Positions 1 to 10,380 of a stretch of 64,000 nucleotides of DNA are shown in pieces (the first letter of the stretch is position 1; every line of letters starts with the position of its first letter). Location: NCBI GenBank assembly GCA_032690845.1, contig CM064430.1:46225882-46289881 (forward strand). Direction: 5' to 3'. Under the pieces are notes generated by a model, which had not been told where the DNA came from, ran no database searches, and saw nothing but the letters and a program-made list of their open reading frames with translations. Source of the DNA: Eleusine coracana subsp. coracana. Lineage: Eukaryota; Streptophyta; Magnoliopsida; Poales; Poaceae. Position numbers and translations under genes: made by a program.

Positions 1-1316
1 CCCGCTCTCCCTGATGGTACCTTCTTCAGCCTACCGCACAATGAATTGTTCTAGTTCCCGGACAGTTCTGGCTATCACAGCTGCAGTGGGGAGTGACTTG
101 TCTTTTTACACGATGGGGCGTGCTCCTCAGTGAACCCCTTCACCAAGGTCACTTTAGAGCATCTTCAAAAAAGCTCTATAAATCCTCTCTAATCAAGTTA
201 TTGGGGTTTAATCTAGAAAACGATCTCAAATAGTTTCTCAAAACAACTCACAGATTTACTATCTTTCTAAATTTATCTAATTTGTAGCTAAAAACAAGGA
301 GAAAGTTGAGGACCCTAATCTTTCTATTTATAAGAGAATTAATGACATTGTGGCCTCTAGATGCAGACGTGTCCTAATCAAAAACTTTCTTGATTCATTT
401 TTATGGAGAATTATTAGAGAAGATTAAAAAAAATTATCTTCAATAATTTTTGAGCTGCTACTAAAAACACTCTTTTAAGGTCTATTTTTTAGAGAGCTTT
501 TGAAGATGCACTTAGTACTCCCTGGTTCGTCCAGTATCCACTCTATTATTGAGCCTGCAGATATTGATATTGTCAATGGTCATGGGCTCCAGGAGCTTAG
601 CATGGTCAACATTTTGCTAGACATGATTCCCGGGATATCCATTTGGAAGTTAACTGTGTGTTCACCACTTCTTATTGCTGCCATCTTTGTCATTGGGAGT
701 ATCTGTACTATTGGTTTTTGCTACCTAGGTGCGTCCTTATGGTTTCTGAGTAAACTTGGCAATAAGAAGAGCATCATGGACAATTGGACATAGTGTTCTA
801 TGATGGAAAGCTTTATGCTATTAATTCAAGTGACCTTTTTGCTATCAGCATCGGGAAGGATGATGGCCCTGGTGAGCCTAAAGTGTCTCATATCGTGCGT
901 GTAATTGAGGGTCCTCCTCTCTCATTCACCGGGGGTAACAACTTTTGGGAGCCATCACACTTCTGGTTGAGTACCACGGGGCTCTCATTCCTGTCTGTAG
1001 AGAGGTCCATTACTAAGAAAGATATCAATGTGTGCTATTAGATATGAAACTTCTGGTGTTTGAGGCTGATCTCCATTCATCACAGTGGGTGGAAATGAAG
1101 AGCTTGGGAGACGACACGTACGGTGATGTTTATGGGCAGAGGATGCTTCCGATCTGTTTGCGTGTCTTAATACAAGCCACAAGCCAGGGGGAAATTGCAT
1201 CTTTTTTCCTGGATGATGGGACTTGGAGCTGGTTCTGGGAGAAGAAACAGTGGTCTTGTTGTATGTACAGCGTGAGGGATGTGAGTTTTATTCACCACCT
1301 GAAGCTGCCTGGATGA
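1..1316 (+). pseudogene. DUF295-family (F-box associated) gene relic, 5' truncated by window edge
   Basis: Conceptual translation gives successive pieces typical of plant DUF295 proteins: PDGTFFSLPHNELF near 13-54, VNPFTKVT near 132-152, a piece reading AAIFVIGS/TIGFCYLGASLW near 679-750, DIVFYDGKLYAI near 787-822, and FEADL..SQWVEMKSLGD near 1058-1112, ending with the C-terminal VYDMRDG-like stretch near 1265-1290. DUF295 proteins are a large, poorly understood grass family, often with an N-terminal F-box; that part would lie left of the window. The copy is dead: an in-frame TAG at about 51, a TGA at about 98, frame changes near 785 and 1035, and a MITE at 157-511. Removing the MITE restores continuity of the reading (VNPFTKVTL followed by VLPGSSS). 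The family call rests on motif recall, not a search. Confidence 0.7.
157..511. mobile_element. Tourist-like (PIF/Harbinger) MITE inside the DUF295 relic
   Basis: A 355-bp AT-rich element with terminal inverted repeats: left end GAGCATCTTCAAAAAAGCTC, right end (reverse complement) GTGCATCTTCAAAAGCTCTC. It is flanked by the 3-bp duplication TTA (154-156 and 512-514), the hallmark of PIF/Harbinger insertions. It has no coding capacity. The DUF295 reading continues across the site when element plus one TTA are removed, which fixes the boundaries. Confidence 0.8.
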
Positions 1317-2004
1317 GCAAGAAGGAGCCTGGGGCATGGCTTTTCCCTCAACTTTGAGAAAGATCTTTTCATGTAAGGCTGTAATTGACTGGTTCTGTGA
1401 CGCTGTAGCCACATCTGCTTACCTGATGCTTACCTGATGCATGCCTGTTTGTTTTTTTGGTTGGTAGTATTCCTGATGTTTCTAGTGTTTGGAATGCCGT
1501 TGTATGTTTCGGGTTATGTACTGCTGCTGCGGAAACATAGGTTAGTTTGCTTGAGCTTCTGTGACCTCGTGAAGGCTGATGTTTGTGGCCCCGTTGTAAA
1601 ACTGATAAATCTTCCTGGTACATTGCATTGTTTGAAATCTTTGGACTGAAAGCTGCAATGTACTGACTAGATTATAGAGGCTTTAGCAGTTGCAGACATC
1701 CGAATTGAGTGGTGCTTTTCAGAGGCACTGGAATGTACTGGCAGGGTCATTTTCTAGGGTGAAGGAATAAATTTCCATACATCACTTGGTAATATAAACT
1801 TTTGGTTGGTGTACAGTACACCACAAGCTCTCGGCTGTAGCTCGGCCCTGCGGCCCTGCCACTCGTAGTGCTGGTATGGCCCGGTCCATATCGGACACCA
1901 ACGCTGTTGAGTCCCATTTTCTATTCAGAAAAATAGCCGCACGTTGAGTTACTCGTGCTTCAGGAGTGGCAGGTGGGAGACACCCCAGAAAGCGACACCT
2001 CGTT

Positions 2005-2041
<37 letters not shown>

Positions 2042-2200
2042 CCCATAGTACTACGTGGTTGGAGTGGGAAAATACAGCTCACCGCACTATCTTTTCGTGC
2101 CTTCCACTATTCCAAACAAAACACATCCCGTTCCAATGATTCGAGAGATCGAGCGCGTTCGAGAATAAGAATTCCCAACCAAAGGTCGTCGTGCTGATCC
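1317..2200. other. Intergenic region upstream of the first UGT
   Basis: No protein domain was recognised. The ORFs at 1369-1649 look like chance frames downstream of the DUF295 relic. The last 200 bases hold a long poly-C tract and then the presumed promoter and 5'UTR of the UGT at 2201. I see no convincing TATA box. Confidence 0.5.
2007..2040. repeat. Poly-C homopolymer, about 34 nt
   Basis: An uninterrupted run of about 34 C sits 160 bp upstream of the first UGT start codon. Homopolymers of this length are unstable in replication and unreliable in sequencing and assembly, so the stated length should be treated as approximate. On the opposite strand it is a G-tract able in principle to form a quadruplex close to the promoter. 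Confidence 0.95.
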
Positions 2201-3664
2201 ATGGCGACGACCCCGACCGTGGTGTTGCTACCCGTGTGGGGCGTCGGGCACCTCATGTCCATGCTGGAGGCCGGGAAGCGCCTGCTCGCCCACAGCGGCC
2301 GCGCGCTCTCCCTCACCGTGCTCGTCATCCAGCCGCCCACGGAGCAGCACGCGTCCGATCTCGCGGCCCACGTGCGCCGCGAGGAGGCCTCGGGCCTTGA
2401 CGTCCGCTTCGTCCACCTCCCGCCCGTCGCGCCCCCGACGGACTTCCAGGGCCCCGAGGACTTCGTGTCCCGGTTCGTGCAGATGCACGCGGCCTACGTT
2501 AAAGCGGCCATTGCTGCGCTGACCTCCCCCGTGACGTCCCTCGTCGTGGACTTCTTCTGCACCACGATCGTCGACGTGGCCCGCGAGCTCGCCATCCCGG
2601 CCTACATCTACTTCACCTCCAACGTCGCGATGCTCGCGCTGTTCCTGCGCCTGCCGGCGCTCCACGACGAGGTGCCCGTGGAGTTCGAGGAGATGGAAGG
2701 CCACGTGGACGTGCCGGGATTGCCGCCCGTGCCGCCGACCTGCCTCCCGGACCCCGTGATGGACAAGACGAGCCCCAACTACACGTGGTTCGTGTACCAC
2801 GGCAGGCGGTTCCCGGAATTCGACGGCATCATCGTGAACACGGTGGCCGAGCTGGAGCAGAGCGTGCTCGCCGCCATCGCCGTCGGGAAGTGCACGCGCG
2901 GAGGAGATCGTGGCCCACCTCCACCGGTGGTGTATCCCATCGGCCCCGTCATCCCGTTCATCGACGCCACGCCGGAGCAGCAGCAGCAGGAGCCGCACGA
3001 GTGCGTGCGGTGGCTCGACGCGCAACCTCCGGGCTCCGTGGTGTTCCTCTGTTTCGGGAGTGGGGGATGCTTCGAGGCGCAGCAGGCCCACGAGATAGCC
3101 CACGGGCTGGAACGCAGCGGGCACCGATTCCTCTGGGTTCTGCGCGGCCCGCCGGCGCCCGGCCAGCGTGTCCCCTCGGACGCCAACTTCGACGAGCTGC
3201 TCCCGGAGGGCTTCCTCGAGAGGACGAAGGACAGGGGGCTCGTGTGGCCGACGCGGGCGCCGCAGAAGGAGATCCTGGCGCACGCCGCGGTGGGCGGCTT
3301 CGTGACGCACTGCGGGTGGAACTCGACGCTGGAGGCCCTGTGGCACGGCGTGCCCATGGCGCCGTGGCCGCTCTACGCGGAGCAACACCTCAACGCGTTC
3401 CTGCTGGTGGCCTACCTGGGTGTCGCGGTAGCCATGACTTTTGACAGGAAGAGGAAAAACTTCGTGGAGGCGGCGGAGCTGGAGCGCGCGGTGAAGGCGA
3501 TGATGGGCGGCGAGTCCGAGGAGGGGAGGAAGGCGAGGGACAAGGCCGCGGAGATGAAGGCGGCGTGCCGGAACGCCGTGGAGGGCGGGTCGTCGCGCGC
3601 GGCGCTGCAGAGGCTTTCCGAGGAGCTGCAGAGAGGGGCGGTGGTTGTTGATGTGCAGAAGTGA
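2201..3664 (+). CDS. UDP-glycosyltransferase, UGT88/UGT707-like, PSPG box starting with Arg
   Basis: A single-exon family-1 (GT-B fold) glycosyltransferase of 487 aa, the usual length. It should transfer a sugar from a UDP-sugar to a small acceptor in the cytosol. The N-terminal acceptor domain has the catalytic base His17 (GVGH) and its partner Asp117 (VVDFFC). The C-terminal donor domain has the 44-residue PSPG box at 352-395 with HCGWNS at 370-375 and terminal Gln395, the residue usual for glucose-type donors. The first PSPG residue is Arg352 (RAPQ) where nearly all plant UGTs have Trp. Start: ATG at 2201 gives the normal MATTPTVVLLPVWGVGH start; no upstream in-frame Met is family-like. 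A possible poly(A) signal AATAAA lies at 3903-3908. Closest family from memory is rice UGT707A on chromosome 7, linked to flavonoid glucosylation; the acceptor is inferred. GC3-rich like its two neighbours. Confidence 0.93.
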   Translation: MATTPTVVLLPVWGVGHLMSMLEAGKRLLAHSGRALSLTVLVIQPPTEQHASDLAAHVRREEASGLDVRFVHLPPVAPPTDFQGPEDFVSRFVQMHAAYVKAAIAALTSPVTSLVVDFFCTTIVDVARELAIPAYIYFTSNVAMLALFLRLPALHDEVPVEFEEMEGHVDVPGLPPVPPTCLPDPVMDKTSPNYTWFVYHGRRFPEFDGIIVNTVAELEQSVLAAIAVGKCTRGGDRGPPPPVVYPIGPVIPFIDATPEQQQQEPHECVRWLDAQPPGSVVFLCFGSGGCFEAQQAHEIAHGLERSGHRFLWVLRGPPAPGQRVPSDANFDELLPEGFLERTKDRGLVWPTRAPQKEILAHAAVGGFVTHCGWNSTLEALWHGVPMAPWPLYAEQHLNAFLLVAYLGVAVAMTFDRKRKNFVEAAELERAVKAMMGGESEEGRKARDKAAEMKAACRNAVEGGSSRAALQRLSEELQRGAVVVDVQK

Positions 3665-4080
3665 GCCCGGAGGGATTGGGATTGTTCTCCCACCTGTGTC
3701 GTGCTCGTGCGTGTTCTCATTTTTGGGTGCCAGTCAGTCATCGTGCTCGGTGTCTATTTCTCAGTTCTATATATCTCTGTGGCTTGTCAACAAGGTTGAC
3801 AAATTGTACCAACATGCTATAAATAATCTTATTGCGCCATTGGGTGGCAAGTGGCAACCAACACTGGCCATGTTTGCAAGATACAAGGTTGACAAAAATT
3901 GCAATAAACAATGCTTTTCAACAAATAATAATGCATGACGGAGTTGGTTCTTCTCTCTATTTTTTTCCCCCTCTTCTGAATGTTTTTGGTGCTTCAGTAT
4001 TAGACTGTTGCTCAGCAGTTTCATAACAAATTCTTATGTTCACAAAGTTCTTATGTAAGGCATATAGGTGCTCATGGTTA
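3665..4080. other. 3' flank of the first UGT
   Basis: Likely 3'UTR and downstream spacer. It contains AATAAA at 3903-3908 on the plus strand, a plausible polyadenylation signal about 240 nt after the stop. Nothing else was recognised. Confidence 0.4.
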
Positions 4081-4396
4081 AGGGGCCGTTTGGAATGGAG
4101 AAAAGTTGTACGACAAAATGGAGGAACTCAGAATGGCACCAATTGGAATGGAGGAACGAGCCTGTTGATCTGATTCCAGAGGAATGGAATGCCTTTCTCC
4201 ACAAAACACAATTACTGGTTTGGGTTTTTTACGGTCTTTTTCTTTTTTGCAATGATTCCTATGTTACAAATTCCTACAGTTTAAATAGCAAAAGATTTCA
4301 ATTCCTATATTTTTTATTCATACCTTTTTCTCTCTTTCTTCATTCTTGCGTTTTCTCATATTCCCATATTTTTCATTCCTCCCTTGAAACACGATC
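4081..4396. mobile_element. Tourist-like MITE
   Basis: A 316-bp element with imperfect terminal inverted repeats: left GGGGCCGTTTGGAATGGA, right (reverse complement) GATCGTGTTTCAAGGGA. It is flanked by TTA at 4078-4080 and 4397-4399. The interior is AT-rich with many ATTCC/GGAAT motifs. The TSD fits PIF/Harbinger, but the repeats are weak, so the class is tentative. Confidence 0.5.
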
Positions 4397-6412
4397 TTAG
4401 TATGTTCAGAAAATATTCATCTCAGTGTTATAAAGTTGTTTTTCTCATGTTTCAATATTGTGAAACTTTTCTAGGACTCAGATATACATATACATTGAAG
4501 CAAGTGGACTCGGAAGCAATGTTATTTATGCTGTGAAGGGGAAACTGATACAATCATGTTTTTAAGCATTGACAAATACATATGGGAAACCTAGTAGTTA
4601 AAACCTATGTAGGAAATTTTTTACCATGATTCTATTTAGCTAGTTAAGATCAATAGCAATGTGATGATTGCTGGAATTTTGTGGGATTGACACATTAATA
4701 TAAAAATCTCAAAGGTTCATTCATGAATGGTGGGAGTGTAAGGGTTTAGTCTCATATTGTTAGTAGAGGTGGGACGAGTCCAACTTATAAGCTTGGTTAC
4801 TCTAGCATCTCTTGCAAGTGTGTGGATGGGAGAAAGAAATAACACACGCGCTTGCTCGCTCGATCGCTCGCCAGACGGGGCGAGGCGATGGATACGGACG
4901 CGCTCACCTGCGTGAATGGTTTGTCAAAATTCGATTCCTTACTTTACGGGGCACGTCTTTCTTCTATACTTATTTTTGCTGCGTGTTCCATATATTTGAT
5001 TATGAAAACCAACTCAGTTATGGGATGCCCAACCCCAACGGTTTTCTTCCCCAATAAATACGTACATGTACCATCGTAAATCATATTAAGCAATTGCTTA
5101 GGATTTTGCTTAAGCAATTGCTTAGGATTTTGCTTCTCGCTACTGTTGCGTCGTCAAGACTTCTCTATCTCGATTGTTGACATGCACCGGCGAACAGGAG
5201 AGTAGGTCTCTGAAACCGTCATCCTCTGTGATCCTGCACCAAGACAGGGCGAATAAGTTTTTTGGAAAGCGCTCTGCATAACTGCTTGATCGCTTTCTTG
5301 TTTTCGTCAAGCTCGGCGTCACGACTCGTCTTTCTCGATGTTGAGTCGGTTTCACCAGCCGTCGTCAACAACAGTGTTACACATCGTCGCCACCTATTTT
5401 ATCCTATCCAGAAGGAAATGTACATACTCTCATCTTAAACTATGTCTTTCATATTAACTATCGTGATTTATTTATCTATAATAGTTATGGATAATATGAT
5501 AGATATATGATGTTGACTATCTTTATAGACTTGCCTAGATCTTATGTACACTTATCTAATTTAACATACAATTTGTTAATCATATTTATGATTTATTTTT
5601 AAATTAATATAAAACTAATAGTGCTAATTTTTTTAACAATGATGTAACAACAGATGCAAAATTCTGCTTATTGATAGTTATTTTGTCTAAGATCTCTAAT
5701 GGTTTCCATCAGTGTTTTCTCCTCAACAAAACACAAAAAAGCTTTGACCAATATATATGGTTTGTTGCTTTGCTTTACCGTTCCTTTTTTGTTTGTCGAC
5801 GGATTTGTTTTTCATGCAAGTAGATCACCATATGCATTTTTCTGTTTACGCTGGGGGTTTGTGTGTGCCCTGATGGATTTGCTTTTTCTTCTGCGTCAAT
5901 TAGTGCTTCCGCCCGCGGCCGCTGGTTCCTAATTGGCGCGTTGTGTGTTGTGTGTTTAGGATAAGAAGAATATTTTAAATTTGTGTGTTGTGGATCTGTA
6001 TACCCCTGATAGTCAATCACTCGGATATAACGAGTATAAAATCCGAAGCACAATAGTGTTACAATGAATATAGAGACCATAAAATATTACTATTCGGATT
6101 ATTATTTAGGATAGATAGTAAATTAAAGTTAGATATAAATGTTAATGATAGAATTTATTGTAACCGACTAGGAGGTTTTCTATATAATCCTTGTCCCTCA
6201 TATATAGGGGAATAGAGAGGCTTTAGATGATCATCAGAATTCGTATTGGGAAATTCTAGTCCTAGTGCGAAATACCATCAATATAATACATCACTAACAT
6301 GACGTAAAGTCGTAATTCTGAGGGATGTCTGAACCTGTATAAATTATACGTCTTATATCTATCGATTTATAGAACTCATACGTATAGTTAAATCTACTCT
6401 CGAGAATATATC
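4397..6412. other. AT-rich intergenic DNA between first UGT and repeat array
   Basis: No gene recognised; the short ORFs here have no family-like features. A perfect 24-bp tandem duplication (unit TAAGCAATTGCTTAGGATTT plus TGCT) lies at 5087-5110 and 5111-5134. The stretch around 4735-4800, with a TTTAGTCTCATATTG motif and an ACTTATAAGC box, resembles decayed transposon or LTR sequence but cannot be assigned. Confidence 0.45.
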
Positions 6413-8627
6413 TTGACAGGTGTACGGACGAAGATGCATTCATGGACATGCATATGTTAGCCATCTTCCCTTTCGTTCTTCGGTTAGCACTCTACTTCAT
6501 CTATGTTGCATATATAAAATCTATGTTAGTTTGATCCAAATATATTGGATGATTTTTTCCTCTATTCATCTACATATGACATGTATTTGAAGGAATTCAG
6601 ATGTGTACCACAAACACATAGAACTTATATAGTCATCAGAGAATTAAAAAAATATCAAATATTCTCTGTTCCCATATTCTTTTCTACCAATTGACTCGAT
6701 CCTTCCTAAATTATTATGAAACATCCGGGGTAGCACTCTGTCCCGTGTTAGCCATCTTCCCTTTCATCCTGCAGTTAGCACTCTGCCTCATCTATGTTGC
6801 ATACAAAGTTTATGTTACTTTGATCCAAATATCTTAGATAATTTTTTTCCTCTATTTATCTGCATATGATTTGTATTTGTGTTTCTTTTTTTCTGTATTG
6901 ACCCGCATATATATGAAGATGACAGGAGTTGCATGATTCAATATTATTTAGTTGACACATCTGATTCAGGTGAACTAAATACTACTGGGTTAACTTAGGT
7001 GTAAGTAATTCACTTATGTTTTTATGAAATATATCCTTACTATCACGCTTTCATAGTTTCAAAATATTGCTCAGGATAAGTAATTCTTTTTTTTAAAAAA
7101 AATCTACCACTTAAAAAAAATAGCATGTTAGGTTAAGATCTCTCTCGATAGGTGTGTGGACGGAGATGCATTCATGGACGTGCAGATGCTAGCCATCTTC
7201 CCTTTCGTCCTTCGGTTAACACTCTACTTCATCTATGTTGCATATATAAAATTTACGTTAGTTTGATCCAAATATCTTGGATGATTTTTTTTCATCTATT
7301 CATCTACATATGACATGTATTTGAAGGAATTCAGATGTATACCACAAAGACATATAACTTATATAGTCGTTGGAGAATTAAGAAATTATCAAATATTCTC
7401 TACTCCCGTGTTCGTTTCTGCAAATCGACTAGATCTTTCCTAAATTATTATGAAACATCCGGCGTAGCACTCTGTTCCATGTTAGCCATCTTCCCTTTCG
7501 TCTTTTGGTTAGCACTCTGCCTCATCTATATTGCATACAAAGTTTATGTTAGTTTGATCCAAATATCTTAGATAATTTTTCCTCTATTTATCTGCATATG
7601 ACCTGTATTTGTGTTCCTTTTTCTCTGTATTGGCCCGTATATATATGAAGACGACAGGAGTTGCATGATCCAATACTATTTAGTTGACACATCTTATTCA
7701 GGTGAACTAAATACTACTAGGTTAACTTAGGTGTAAGTAATTTACTTATGTTTTTATGAAATATATCCTTACTACACGCTTTCATAGTTTCAAAATATTG
7801 CTCAGGATAAGTAATTCTTTTTTAAAAAAAAATTCTACCACTTCAAAAAAATAGCATGTTAGGTTAAGATCTCTCTCTCTCTCTCTCGACAGGTGTGCGG
7901 ACGGAGATGCATTCATGGACGTGCAGATGTTAGCCATCTTCCCTTTCGTCCTTCGGTTAGCACTCTACTTCATCTATATTGGATATATAAAATTTATGTT
8001 AGTTTGATCCAAATATCTTGGATGATTTTTTTTCTCTATTCATCTACATATGACATGTATTTGGAGGAATTTAGATGTGTACCACAAAGACATAGAACTT
8101 ATATAGTCGCTGGAGAGTTAAGAAATTATCATATATTCTCTGTTCCGTGTTCTTTTCTGCCAACTGATTGGATCCTTCCTAAATTATTATGAAACATCCG
8201 GCGTAGCACTCTGTTCCCGTGTTAGCCATCTTCCCATTTGTCTTTCGGTTAGCACTCTGCCTCATCTATGTTGCATACAAAGTTTATGTTAGTTTGATCC
8301 AAATATCTTAGATAACTTTTCCTCTATTTATCTGCATATGACCTGTATTTGTGTTCCTTTTTCTCTTTATTGACCCGCATATATATGAAGACGACAGGAG
8401 TTGCATGATCCAATATTATTTAGTTGACACATCTAATTCAGGTGAACTAAATACTACTGGGTTAACTTTGGGTTAACTTAGGTGTAAGTAATTCACTTAT
8501 GTTTTTATGAAATATATCCTTACTACCACACTTTCATAGTTTCAAAATATTGCTCAGGATAAGTAACTCTTTAAAAAAAAATCTACCACTTCAAAAAAAT
8601 AGCATGTTAGGTTAAGATCTCTCTCTT
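6413..8627. repeat. Three-copy tandem array of ~740-bp units, each with an internal duplicated sub-repeat
   Basis: The marker GATGCATTCATGGAC recurs at 6433, 7165 and 7906 (periods 732 and 741). The unit end AGCATGTTAGGTTAAGATCT recurs with GTTAAG at 7132, 7863 and 8611 (731 and 748). Copies are therefore about 6413-7145, 7146-7886 and 7887-8627. Within each unit a block of about 130 bp starting TTAGCCATCTTCCCTTTCGT and running to CATATGACATGTATTTG is present twice, about 300 bp apart, so the array is nested. Copy 3 ends about 330 bp upstream of the second UGT start codon. No protein-coding content; a (CT)n run separates copies 2 and 3. Confidence 0.9.
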
Positions 8628-8955
8628 CATTCTTCAGTCATGTTCAAACACTGCTGCGTGGAGTAGCCACACCCACATGTGAGATCCAGCCCCAGGCCTA
8701 TGAGCCAATAGCCACAATGGACCAGCAGATTTAGATGCTTGTCTGTAGCATGCATGATCCTCACCGTCCATGGCACCAAACACTGTTCTGAACCGTAGGT
8801 CCTCCTTCATTGGCGCTTTCATATTTGGTGCCGGGCTTGATTTAAAGGGCCTGCTGCCATCCTCTGAAACCATATATTGGCCGCAAATTCCTGTCTTATC
8901 TTTGTCACAGGACAGTAACAGAAGTATAGGACGAGAATTTGCTTCAAACCCACCA
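8628..8955. other. Promoter/5' leader of the second UGT
   Basis: Non-repeat sequence between the tandem array and the UGT start at 8956. The UGT reading frame stays open upstream for 62 codons to an ATG at 8770, but the extra residues look unlike any UGT N-terminus, so this is treated as 5' leader. No clear TATA box was seen. Confidence 0.45.
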
Positions 8956-10380
8956 ATGGCGAAACCCACAGTCGTGTTGGTGCCCGTCTGGGGCATCGGC
9001 CACTTCGTGCCCATGCTCGAGGTCGGCAGGCGTCTGCTCGAGCGTAGCGGCCGCCGCCTCACGATCACCGTGGTCATCATGCCGGCCCCAACACCGAAGT
9101 TGGCGTCCGAGATCGACGAGCAAATGCGAAAGGCGGAAGCCGCCGACCCTGACATCCGTTCGATGTACGTGCCTTTCGTGGCGCCCCCGACCGACCACTC
9201 GGGCATCGAGGAGTTCGTCTCCCGGTACGTGCAGATGTACGCGCCCCACGTGAAGACGGCCGTCTCCGGGTTGACTTGCGGCCCGGTGGCCGCGGTCGTC
9301 GTGGACCTCTTCTGCACGACGCTGCTCGACGCGACCCAGGAGCTCGGCGTGCCGTCCTACGTGTACATGATCTCCAGCGCGGCCATGTGCGCGCTGCTGC
9401 TGCGGTCGCCGGGTCTGGACAAGGAGGTGGACGGCGAGTTCGTGGAGGTGGACGTGCCCGGGCTCCCGCCGGTGCCCGCGTCCTGCCTCCCCACGGGACT
9501 GGAGAACCGCAACCTCACCACTTACAACTGGTTCGTGTACAACGGCAGGCGCTACATGGAAGCCAGCGGCATCATCATCAACACTTTCGCGGAGCTCGAG
9601 CCGCGCGTGCTCGCCGCCGTCGTCAACGGACAGTGCACGCGCGGAATCCGCCCTCCTCCGGTGTACGCCATAGGGCCGGTGATCCCGGTCCCACCGCCGA
9701 CAGCGACAGCCGACGAGCAGGAACACGAGTGCGTGCAGTGGCTTCACACGCAACCTCCAGCCTCGGTACTGTTCCTCTGCTTCGGAGGCGGCGGGTACTC
9801 CACCGCGCCGCAGGCGTACGAGATAGCACGCGCGCTGGAACGCAGCGGCCACCGCTTCCTTTGGGTGCTGCGCGGGCGCCCGGCGCCCGGCACGAAGCAG
9901 CCCACGGACGGGGACCTCGCCGAGCTGCTCCCGCCGGGTTTCCTGGAGAAGACGAGGGACAGAGGACTGGTGTGGCCGAAACGTGCGCCGCAGAAACAAA
10001 TCCTGGCGCACGCCGCAGTGAGAGGCTTCGCGACGCACTGCGGATGGAACTCCATACTCGAGAGCCTGTGGTTCGGCATGCCGATGCTGCCGTGGCCGGA
10101 CGCCGCCGAGCAGCACTACAACGCGTTCACGATTGTGGTCAGCATGGGCGTGGCCGTCGCCATGAATGTGGACAGGAAGAACAACAACTTTGTTGAAGCG
10201 GCCGAGCTGGAGCGAGCTATCAAAGCTCTTATGGATGGCGAGGAGGGGAAGAAGGTGAGGGAGAAGACCGTGGAGATGAAGGCAGCTAGCTTCAAGGCCT
10301 TGGAGAAGGGTGGGTCATCGTACATGGCGCTGCAGAAGCTATGTGAGGCACTCCACGACGGCGCGGTGCTCACTAGCTAG
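8956..10380 (+). CDS. UDP-glycosyltransferase, UGT88/UGT707-like, PSPG box starting with Arg
   Basis: A single-exon family-1 UGT of 474 aa, paralogous to the genes at 2201 and 12428. Catalytic His16 (GIGH) and Asp117 (VVDLFC) are present. The PSPG box spans 343-386 with HCGWNS and terminal Gln386. As in the first gene, PSPG position 1 is Arg (Arg343, codon CGT at 9982-9984) rather than Trp. Other donor-loop departures are WFGMPMLPWPDAAEQ in place of the usual WHGVPM.PWPLYAEQ. Start: ATG at 8956 (MAKPTVVLVPVWGIGH) matches the third UGT exactly at its first five residues; an in-frame ATG at 8770 would add 62 atypical residues. AATAAA at 10554-10559 is a likely poly(A) signal. Expected to glycosylate a small phenolic, probably a flavonoid; acceptor and donor are inferred. 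Confidence 0.92.
   Translation: MAKPTVVLVPVWGIGHFVPMLEVGRRLLERSGRRLTITVVIMPAPTPKLASEIDEQMRKAEAADPDIRSMYVPFVAPPTDHSGIEEFVSRYVQMYAPHVKTAVSGLTCGPVAAVVVDLFCTTLLDATQELGVPSYVYMISSAAMCALLLRSPGLDKEVDGEFVEVDVPGLPPVPASCLPTGLENRNLTTYNWFVYNGRRYMEASGIIINTFAELEPRVLAAVVNGQCTRGIRPPPVYAIGPVIPVPPPTATADEQEHECVQWLHTQPPASVLFLCFGGGGYSTAPQAYEIARALERSGHRFLWVLRGRPAPGTKQPTDGDLAELLPPGFLEKTRDRGLVWPKRAPQKQILAHAAVRGFATHCGWNSILESLWFGMPMLPWPDAAEQHYNAFTIVVSMGVAVAMNVDRKNNNFVEAAELERAIKALMDGEEGKKVREKTVEMKAASFKALEKGGSSYMALQKLCEALHDGAVLTS

Noticed and set aside
2228..3388. 386-codon antisense ORF in the first UGT
   Set aside because: Arg/His-rich frame opposite a high-GC3 gene; the same artefact appears opposite the other two UGTs, and it has no domain features.
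4735..4800. snRNA-type upstream element plus TATA
   Set aside because: The TTTAGTCTCATATTG stretch only loosely resembles the plant USE motif, and no snRNA sequence follows.
6413..8627. CRISPR-like or coding repeat array
   Set aside because: Units are about 740 bp with no spacer structure, and the organism is a plant.
8944..10116. 390-codon antisense ORF in the second UGT
   Set aside because: Same compositional shadow of a GC3-rich coding frame.
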